From Flavobacterium sp. BFFFF1 (GTDB lineage: Bacteria > Bacteroidota > Bacteroidia > Flavobacteriales > Flavobacteriaceae), in contig NZ_NKJE01000009.1 in assembly GCF_002256285.1 (NCBI RefSeq), forward strand, positions 1-64,000: a stretch of DNA of 64,000 nucleotides, read 5' to 3'. The notes beneath the pieces were generated by a model, which saw only the letters and a list, made by a program, of their open reading frames with translations, was not told the DNA's origin and ran no database searches. Positions 59,201 through 64,000 of the stretch are shown here, in pieces (position 1 is the stretch's first letter; every line of letters begins with the position of its first letter). The translations under genes and the position numbers were made by a program.

Positions 59201-61262
59201 TTCATCGGCATTACAGTATTCATTTAACACGGCCAGTATTGTAGATGGGCAGAGCATTTCGTTTACGCCCAACAGTACAATTTACTCATGGACCGGTCCT
59301 AATGGATTCTCTTCTACTGATCAGAATCCGTCAATACCGGGCATAACGGCAGCAGGAGCCGGAAACTATATTGTGACAGTCACCAATCCTATTACGGGTT
59401 GCTTTTCAACAGGAAGTACGGCTGTTACCATTACGCCAAGTGCAGTTGGAGGTGTAGTTTCTTCAAATCAGGCTGTATGTTCGGGCGCTTTGGCTATGGA
59501 TTTGACACTTTCGGGTCATGTAGGCAATGTGATACGGTGGGAGAAATCTGCGGACGCTCTTTTCACAACGCCTATTACAATTGCCAATACATCGACAACG
59601 CTCCCTGGAGCGGCATTGGGTCCTATTACAGCTGTTACCTACGTAAGGGCGGTGGTACAAAGCGGAAGCTGTGGAACGGCTAATTCTTCTTCAGTGACGC
59701 TCGGTTTCGGTAACACAACCACGTGGACGGTAGCTGGAGGCTGGGATAATGGCGCGCCAACTTCTACAAGTGCTGCGATCATCAACGGTAACTATACCGC
59801 TGCTGCAGACCTTAACGCTTGTACTTTAACTGTACAGAGCGGAACGGTATTGGTGACAGGAGGATTTGATTTCTATGTAAACGGTAAAGTTACCGTTAGC
59901 GCAGGTTCATTGACTTTTGAGGATGGCTCTGACCTTGTTCAGACCCTTAACGTTGCCAACCAGGGCAATATCGCTTACAAGCGTACTGCGAACCTGATCC
60001 GTCAGGATTATGTTTACTGGTCATCTCCTGTAATTGGTACACAGACCTTGCAACAGTTCTCACCAGGGACACTGAGCAACCGTTTCTACACGTTGAATGA
60101 GGCTGCTAACAACTTCTTACAGTTGCCGGCATCAACCACGTTCACACCGGGTAAAGGTTACATGATCCGTGCGTCGAATACGCACCCAAGTGTACTTACA
60201 CCATGGACAGGAACCTTCACAGGCCAGCCTAACAACGGTGAGTATTCAGTTAACGTAACCGCAAGTGGACAGGGCTACAACATGATCGGTAACCCTTACC
60301 CATCTACGATTGACGCGGATGAGTTCCTTAATGCTACTACAGGCTCAGGTTACCAGGGTACTTTGTACTTCTGGACGCACATCAGCCAGGCTGCTGCATC
60401 TGGAGCTAACTATGCTAGTTACAATGGAACAGGAGGAACAGCTGCTCAGGCAGGCGGTTCAGCGCCAACGGGAGCAATCCGTGGAGGCCAGGGCTTCGTG
60501 ATCCAGACTGGAAGTGCCGCTACACTGAATTTCCACAACTCGATGAGGACCGCTGAAGGTGGCGCCTTCTACAGAAGCGCTAACACTACAGAGAAACACC
60601 GTATGTGGTTCAACCTAAACACACCAGACCACGCCATGAACCAGATCCTTGTAGGATATGTTGATGGTGCTACGATGGGTGTTGATACTTCATTCGATGG
60701 AGAATCTATCGAGGGCGGCAGTGGCATCTCAAGTGTCATTGGCAGCAAGAACTATGTGATCCAGGCACGTTCACTTCCATTCGTGGATACTGACGTTGTT
60801 CCATTGAACTTCACTGCTGCTACAGCAGGAACGTTCATCATCGAATTGGATCATATGGACGGATTGTTCTCAGGCGATCAGAACATCTACCTGAAAGACA
60901 ACCTTACCGGTACGGTACACAACATCAAGCAGGGCGCTTATACATTTGCTTCGGCAGAGGGTACATTCGCCAACAGGTTTGAGGTGGTTTACCAATCTTC
61001 CCCACTTGGGGTTGAGAATCCAACATTTGATGCGAACAGTGTTGTGATTTACAAAAATCAGGGCATGATCCACATCAATTCAGGTAAAGTTGAGATGTCA
61101 GGTGTTAAGATCTTTGATATCCGTGGAAGATTGATTTACCAAAGGGATTCGATCAATGCCAATGAAACGGTGTTGAACGACCTAAGGGCGGAGGAGCAGG
61201 TATTGCTTGTCCAGATCACTTCAATAGACAATGAGGTTGTGACCAAGAAAGTGGCTTACTAA
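53274..61262 (+). CDS. Giant cell-surface protein with T9SS type C sorting signal
   Basis: A 2662-residue secreted protein. The N-terminal signal peptide has a long n-region and the core LLLSLMLLCVVNFAAAQ. Two long parallel-beta-helix regions rich in Asn, Thr, Ser and Gly follow (about 190-960 and 1090-1600; many NNTI/NCNI turns). Next come Ig-like/PKD segments with paired Cys (ATLCAGDIVNLIATGATTYS, near 1700), a nidogen-like domain (about 1800-1990), and the C-terminal module (about 2145-2662). The end (VKIFDIRGRLIYQ...LNDLRAEEQVLLVQITSIDN) is the T9SS type C signal. Such proteins act as surface adhesins or matrix parts; the specific ligand is unknown. Codon choice changes markedly at about 59,700-59,865, and the last part is shared with the gene at the left edge. 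Confidence 0.92.
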   Translation: MQRVLRLFADGSTLLKKGKLLLSLMLLCVVNFAAAQSNGIYESYAILSVNGGANAYYDMQAATVNPDLNGANLGSFTLGTNTLVVKGGQNKTFKCSGGDITNGKLRWRVWLTSAGASGAFNAESMGFLSNDSGGCGGNQTWQGTGGTTNIISGRIPGNYTLEVYSEADGVPGTVFSSNGGNNYKATFTVQADPALPVLVSSTTGLTTLTGYATLKAAFDAVNAGTHTGVISVYIGGNTTEAAIASLNASGAGSASYTSMSIVPVGGGARTITGSMATELILFNGADNVTVDGLNTGGNSLTISNTSTSATSGTSTLKFIGGATSNTITNCSVLGSATMSVVTNGGNIFFSTDGVTANGNDNNTISNCNIGPAGSNLPSKGIYGNGSTTTTAIGNSGIVINNNNIFDFFAQGTSAGINVSGGCNTWTITNNRFYQTGTRTWTTGGQHSPIWIASTTTTSGAQAFTITGNIIGYASNTQTGTYALTGAVTGARFWGIHFNGISTGAATTISNNTVAAVSMTGVTSAGTSSAGVFMGIFFQEGVGITNGNTIGSQSATGSLVFSTTTTSATDVYGIHNFSSSTWTSNNNNIGGISATNLGASGTFLVYGMRANTTSSTLWTASGNNIGGTVANSIQLNAPGTASQVVGMFTGNAPSLLTSNTIRNLTNNIGTGTGTTASVVGILITASTGSGTLSQNTIFNLTNTNATAASTVTGIQYGGGTTGVIERNLIYGLTAATNAATAEINGIRVGSGTSVYKNNMIAVGDGIANAIVVNGINEPTGTNSFFNNSVYIGGAPTAGTANSFAFHSTVPSNTRSFRNNIFVNNRSNNGATGKNYIIRVGGTAANPTGLTINNNIYNAAGTGAVFGFFNSLDVLSLPAWRTAVGQDAGSFDTNPQFVAPASATPDLHINPAVATAAEANGFLIASVTDDFDGQTRSGLTPTDIGADAGNFIGLDLAAPAIGYTNLSNDLVNTTRAFTNVTITDVTGVNVTPGTKPRLYYKKSGDANDLTGWKFVEANGTTSPFDFTIDYSLLNAGSVSVNDVIQYFVVAQDTAGPNVAINSGTFTASPSSVALLSAQFPIGGTINSYTILNAIGGTKTVCPSGCDYATLTVAGGAFQAINNSVVTSNITLEIAGDLTTETGAITLNEFASLYTLTIKPTGSPRAISGSSTTTLILLFGADNVIIDGSLGSTANTICPPSVATRDLTITNTNTSTLSGVLGITNNGTNGASNNTIKNCNIVGNSNTTTRTGIGSVNTGATGGNNNNSFINNNLSRSQFGISCQGLSSVAKNTGTIVNQNAIVALAPDNVQTGGIFLAFETGDTVSGNIVSGINSATDAFGISLGLNSWVATTTTGSEVTNTTISNNTIGTVQNTGTNSAAGILVGPAASGTNRVINNGVYGVIGNSTGGDITAGIFVIPATGSSLQVYHNSVSMAGDRGTGTNGSSLALAVGGADTTIDIRNNVFVNKQTTAGTAKSYAIGLGYATFANLTSDNNNFFTSGANANFAVTGTLNAGTDRTSLANLQAATGKDAASLNVDAVFASSTDLRPAANLTNVPLTNAGANLSVTVPSDIDCSARSTTPSLGFKEFTVVVCSGANGGTASALVPIICGSGSTTISSTGFSTGLNTTYLWQSSVDLAFTTPIDMGVASPNYTNLNTGTITSTTYYRLSVTCSAVPVTNFSNVVTVSVNTIPVVNVTPPSATLCAGDIVNLIATGATTYSWTPATGLSATTGASVNANPTVTTTYTVIGTTNGCASAPVNVTVTVNPKPATPVAGSNSPVCEGGTLNLTSTTVTLPGYTMDSNSGVSFIDISGTGTSVGTIADDSEHNLTIPSFTFNGVAYTTARVGNNGVLVFGTTTGDIIYTNSALPQGIASSASATSGIITGTGNSLAAIVANWDDMQPLDVTSTIKTETVGNLYIIQWSNEDNFNAAGSGTITFQIQLDTTTGQIHLVYPDLTYGAPAFDAGSSATIGLNYSASSALQYSFNTASIVDGQSISFTPNSTIYSWTGPNGFSSTDQNPSIPGITAAGAGNYIVTVTNPITGCFSTGSTAVTITPSAVGGVVSSNQAVCSGALAMDLTLSGHVGNVIRWEKSADALFTTPITIANTSTTLPGAALGPITAVTYVRAVVQSGSCGTANSSSVTLGFGNTTTWTVAGGWDNGAPTSTSAAIINGNYTAAADLNACTLTVQSGTVLVTGGFDFYVNGKVTVSAGSLTFEDGSDLVQTLNVANQGNIAYKRTANLIRQDYVYWSSPVIGTQTLQQFSPGTLSNRFYTLNEAANNFLQLPASTTFTPGKGYMIRASNTHPSVLTPWTGTFTGQPNNGEYSVNVTASGQGYNMIGNPYPSTIDADEFLNATTGSGYQGTLYFWTHISQAAASGANYASYNGTGGTAAQAGGSAPTGAIRGGQGFVIQTGSAATLNFHNSMRTAEGGAFYRSANTTEKHRMWFNLNTPDHAMNQILVGYVDGATMGVDTSFDGESIEGGSGISSVIGSKNYVIQARSLPFVDTDVVPLNFTAATAGTFIIELDHMDGLFSGDQNIYLKDNLTGTVHNIKQGAYTFASAEGTFANRFEVVYQSSPLGVENPTFDANSVVIYKNQGMIHINSGKVEMSGVKIFDIRGRLIYQRDSINANETVLNDLRAEEQVLLVQITSIDNEVVTKKVAY
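59864..59980 (+). repeat. Right copy of T9SS type C cassette (visible match to 1-117)
   Basis: Only the visible overlap with the left copy is delimited here; the cassette itself continues to the stop at 61262. Identity is 116 of 117 bases in inverted orientation. The two genes point outward, so the repeats flank about 60 kb. Confidence 0.9.
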
Positions 61263-61286
61263 GTTTCACTGAAACATAAATAAAAG

Positions 61287-61317
61287 AAAACCTCCTGAGC
61301 AATCAGGAGGTTTTTTT
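61287..61317 (+). terminator. Terminator of the giant T9SS gene
   Basis: CCTCCTGA (61291-61298) pairs with TCAGGAGG (61303-61310), followed by T7. Confidence 0.92.
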
Positions 61318-61325
61318 GTTGTGTC

Positions 61326-61360
61326 TTGCCCACACCATAATTGTTAAATCATTATATTTG
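61326..61360 (+). promoter_or_regulatory. Probable promoter of the polysaccharide locus
   Basis: TATATTTG (61353-61360) matches TAnnTTTG, with TTG at 61326-61328 and a rather long 24-base spacer. The permease ATG follows at 61382. Confidence 0.6.
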
Positions 61361-61381
61361 GCTTTTTGAAATATCAATTAA

Positions 61382-62245
61382 ATGGATCAAAACCCTAAGG
61401 GCGACTGGCTTTTTGAAATTACACCTAAAAACCAATTTTTCAGGCTTCATTTAAAAGAGGTCTGGCAATACAGGGATCTTTTAATGCTTTTCGTGAAGCG
61501 TGATATAATTACCTTATATAAGCAGACGATTCTGGGGCCTTTGTGGTATCTCATACAGCCAATTTTCACTTCGGTAATTTTCACCATCATTTTTAATAAT
61601 GTTGCAGGAATTAAAACGGGAACAATACCTCCTTTTCTATTTAATCTTGCAAGTATTACAGCTTGGAATTATTTTTCAGTTTGTTTGACTTCAACTTCTG
61701 ATACCTTTAAAGCAAATGCAGGACTTTTTGGTAAAGTTTATTTTCCCAGAATTATAATGCCTCTTTCTATTGTAATTTCAAATCTGTTAAAGTTTGGATT
61801 GCAAATGCTGATTTTAATTTCATTTTATATTTACTACGTAGCCTCCGGATTTAATATCAGTCCCAATGGCACCGTGTTCTTTTTTCCTATAGTGGTCATT
61901 TTAATGGGATTGCTTGGTTTGGGATTGGGGATGATCATTTCTTCGTTGGTTACTAAATACCGGGACCTTACATTTCTGGTGACATTTGGAATACAATTAT
62001 TAATGTATGTTTCGGCGGTAAATTATCCTCTCGAACTCATCAAAGCAAAGATGCCGGCTTTTTCATGGGTTGTTGAATGGAATCCGATGGCTTACATTAT
62101 CGAAACGACCAGGTTTATGATATTGGATTTTGGCAGTTTTTCTTTAGTAGGTTTTACCTACACTGTTGTATTCACTGTCGTTATATTTTTTTTAGGATTA
62201 CTGGTCTTCAACAAAGCAGAAAGAAGTTTTATCGATACAGTATAA
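61382..62245 (+). CDS. ABC-2 type polysaccharide export permease (Wzm-like)
   Basis: A 287-residue inner-membrane permease of the ABC-2 family. Typical opening residues are QYRDLLMLFVKRDIITLYKQ (N-terminal amphipathic part), and the conserved ILGPLWYLIQPIF segment is followed by six membrane spans; the YPLELI...WNPMAYIIETTR segment before the last spans is characteristic of Wzm/TagG-type O-antigen or teichoic-acid exporters. It needs an ATPase partner (Wzt), which is not in the window and may lie beyond the right edge. It opens a plus-strand series with sugar genes after its own promoter. Confidence 0.9.
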   Translation: MDQNPKGDWLFEITPKNQFFRLHLKEVWQYRDLLMLFVKRDIITLYKQTILGPLWYLIQPIFTSVIFTIIFNNVAGIKTGTIPPFLFNLASITAWNYFSVCLTSTSDTFKANAGLFGKVYFPRIIMPLSIVISNLLKFGLQMLILISFYIYYVASGFNISPNGTVFFFPIVVILMGLLGLGLGMIISSLVTKYRDLTFLVTFGIQLLMYVSAVNYPLELIKAKMPAFSWVVEWNPMAYIIETTRFMILDFGSFSLVGFTYTVVFTVVIFFLGLLVFNKAERSFIDTV

Positions 62246-62325
62246 GTCAATGTATTTGTGTGTAGGATTTAAAGATGTTAACACGAGAAGACCACAATGC
62301 TTTAAATTACAAATTAGCAGTCAAT

Positions 62326-63258
62326 ATGGTAGATAGATCGGAGAAAGTTTTCATTACGGGTCACAACGGCATGTTAGGGTCCAAAACACTTCAGGTTTTT
62401 AGAGACCGGGGTTTTACTTCGATTATTACCGCCGACCGCGGCCATCTCGATCTTAAAAATCAACTTGCTGTAGACGATTTTTTTTCGAACCACCAGCCTA
62501 GTTACGTAATACATATCGCCGCGAAAGTTGGAGGTATAAATGCCAATATCAATGCGCCGGCATCTTTCTTGTACGACAACCTGATTATGCAGGCGAACGT
62601 CATTAACGCAGCGTACAAAAATGGAGTGAAAAAATTTATTTTTATAGCAAGCTCTTGTATTTATCCTAAATTTTCGCCGCAACCTATGTTGGAAGAGTAT
62701 CTTCTCGACGGAAAACCAGAGCCAACTAATGAAAGCTATGCGATAGCTAAGATCGCGGGGGTGAAAATGCTTGAAGCCTATAAAAAGCAATATGGATTCA
62801 ATTCTTTAACCCTGGTTCCAAGTAACCTGTATGGCCCTAACGACAGTTTTGATCTGGAACATGCACACGTCCTCTCTTCTCTCGTTAAAAGATTTGCAGA
62901 TGCTAAAAAGCAAAATCTGGACACTGTAACATTATGGGGCACCGGAATCGCTAAAAGAGAGTTTCTGCATACAGATGATTTTGCTATGGCTATTTTACAT
63001 TTTTTAGACCGCGATATACCTCATGACTACATCAATGTAGGACCCGGTAAGGATATTTCGATTTTTGATTTGGCATCCATGATTGCGAAAAAAACAGGTT
63101 ACAAAGGCAGAATATTTTGGGACGATTCAAAGCCCGATGGAATGCTCCGGAAATGTATGGACGTGTCGAAGATGTTAAATGAACACTTTGTCCCCCTAAA
63201 AACGCTTGAACAGGGCGTCGAGGAAATGATTATAAATTATAATAATTGGCAAAAATGA
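62326..63258 (+). CDS. fcl: GDP-L-fucose synthase-like epimerase/reductase
   Basis: A 310-residue short-chain reductase of the GDP-fucose synthase family. The NADPH motif is TGHNGMLG (residues 11-18), and the catalytic set lies in FIASSCIYP and SYAIAK (Ser, Tyr, Lys). Fcl turns GDP-4-keto-6-deoxymannose into GDP-L-fucose. The same fold in ColC makes GDP-L-colitose from the product of ColD, and the next gene is ColD-like, so that alternative is real. I use ATG 62326; the frame extends 17 codons upstream to 62275. Its stop overlaps the next ATG (ATGA). Confidence 0.88.
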   Translation: MVDRSEKVFITGHNGMLGSKTLQVFRDRGFTSIITADRGHLDLKNQLAVDDFFSNHQPSYVIHIAAKVGGINANINAPASFLYDNLIMQANVINAAYKNGVKKFIFIASSCIYPKFSPQPMLEEYLLDGKPEPTNESYAIAKIAGVKMLEAYKKQYGFNSLTLVPSNLYGPNDSFDLEHAHVLSSLVKRFADAKKQNLDTVTLWGTGIAKREFLHTDDFAMAILHFLDRDIPHDYINVGPGKDISIFDLASMIAKKTGYKGRIFWDDSKPDGMLRKCMDVSKMLNEHFVPLKTLEQGVEEMIINYNNWQK

Positions 63259-64000
63259 GGATTCCACTAATGCGCAACGCGTTTATCAACGAAATTGAGA
63301 CAAAAAAGGCGCTTGCGTCCTTCATCCTGAGTGCAGGCAGATTAAGTATGGATGTAGAATGCGTGAATTTCGAAAATAAATTTGCGTTATACCAGCAAAG
63401 CCGTCATGCTGTCCTTTTCAACAGCGGCGGTAGTGCAAACCTCGCGTTGTTGCAGTCGTTGAAGAATCTAGGCAGATTGAGAGATGGTGATAAAGTTGCC
63501 TTTTCCGCACTAACGTGGTCAACAAATACCATGCCGATTATTCAGCTCGGAATGATACCAATAGCGTTGGACTGCGAACCCGAAACGTTAAATACGATGT
63601 CCAATCACCTATTGGAGCGATTGGAGACAGAAGATATTAAAGCCTTTTTTGCCACAAATATTCTTGGTTTTACAGGTGATATGAACACGATTAAAGATAT
63701 CTGTGAGGAAAGGAATATTATACTAATTGAAGACAATTGCGAATCATTGGGTACAGTAGTAAATAATACCAAATCAGGGAATTTTGGTATTGGAAGCTCT
63801 TTTTCTTTTTTTGTAGCACACCATATGTCTACCATTGAAGGTGGAATGGTATGCACATCAGACGATGAACTTTCAGAGATGCTCAGAATTGTAAGGGCTA
63901 ACGGCTGGGATCGCAACCTATCCCCTGAACAACAGCAAAAATGGCGAAAAGCCTTCAATATTAAATCGGAGTTTCAGGCCAAATATACCTTTTATGATTT
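63255..64000 (+). CDS. DegT/ColD-like PLP-dependent sugar 3-dehydrase, cut by right edge
   Basis: The first 248 residues of a DegT/DnrJ/EryC1/StrS-family enzyme are present; the 3' end is outside the window. Features: PLP pocket SGGSANLALL, TWSTNTMPIIQLG, and EDNCESLG with the PLP-contacting Asp160. Where the family normally has the Schiff-base lysine this protein has His189-His190 (FFVAHHMSTIEGG). His at that site is the mark of ColD- and RfbH-type 3-dehydrases, which remove the 3-hydroxyl rather than transaminate. The spacing and the segment ANGWDRNLS are close to ColD. The ATG overlaps the fcl stop by four bases, so the two are coupled. Confidence 0.9.
   Translation, partial: MRIPLMRNAFINEIETKKALASFILSAGRLSMDVECVNFENKFALYQQSRHAVLFNSGGSANLALLQSLKNLGRLRDGDKVAFSALTWSTNTMPIIQLGMIPIALDCEPETLNTMSNHLLERLETEDIKAFFATNILGFTGDMNTIKDICEERNIILIEDNCESLGTVVNNTKSGNFGIGSSFSFFVAHHMSTIEGGMVCTSDDELSEMLRIVRANGWDRNLSPEQQQKWRKAFNIKSEFQAKYTFYD

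Noticed and set aside
53537..61073. Many antisense frames within the giant T9SS gene, up to 200 codons
   Set aside because: They are Val/Pro/Ala-rich translations of Thr/Asn/Gly repeats on the other strand, typical shadows.

Overview
The window looks like chromosome of a member of the Flavobacteriaceae, most likely Flavobacterium or a close relative. Three things point there: promoters of the Bacteroidota form TTTG-N19-TAnnTTTG, surface proteins with type IX secretion (T9SS) C-terminal signals, and families typical of the group (DUF3467 after rpoC, DUF2851, S46 peptidase, Porin_10, hpt-adk-obgE). Shine-Dalgarno sites are generally absent, and the one clear exception is rpsU.

Layout. 1-2985 (minus) is the 5' part of a large T9SS surface protein, broken by two single-base frameshifts and running off the left edge. 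3221-18489 (minus) is the core information-processing block: rpsU, xerC, hpf, tRNA-Thr(UGU), tRNA-Tyr, tRNA-Thr(GGU), tuf, tRNA-Trp, secE, nusG, rplK, rplA, rplJ, rplL, rpoB, rpoC and a DUF3467 gene. 18490-28079 is mixed metabolism: acyl-CoA dehydrogenase, a helix-hairpin-helix protein, a PspC protein, a seven-heme lipoprotein, DUF2851, a DEDDh exonuclease, a CBS-domain PLP lyase, two small proteins and a dicarboxylate symporter. 28122-31968 (minus) is a light-sensing operon: response regulator, heme oxygenase, bacteriophytochrome kinase, helical protein. 32049-35393 (minus) pairs a PQQ-type sugar dehydrogenase lipoprotein with a TonB-dependent receptor. 35878-39827 (plus) is hpt-adk-CNNM-(broken four-helix-bundle gene)-obgE. 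39941-52833 holds a DPP7-like S46 peptidase, a T9SS protein, a 2165-residue alpha-2-macroglobulin carrying an inserted carboxypeptidase-regulatory and TonB-plug segment, and a Porin_10 outer membrane protein. 53274-61262 is a 2662-residue T9SS type C surface protein. 61382-64000 opens a surface-polysaccharide locus: ABC exporter permease, GDP-fucose-synthase-like reductase, and a ColD-like sugar 3-dehydrase cut by the right edge.

Most notable: (i) the two ends carry the same T9SS C-terminal cassette in inverted orientation, nearly identical over about 117 bp visible here; (ii) the alpha-2-macroglobulin/TonB-plug chimera; (iii) three copies of a dispersed, structured intergenic element; (iv) a possible GDP-colitose-type deoxysugar gene pair; (v) the phytochrome operon; (vi) an exceptional Shine-Dalgarno site on rpsU. 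Three apparent single-base deletions (near 115, 2519 and 38521) may be real gene decay or sequencing error. The raw sequence alone cannot separate these.
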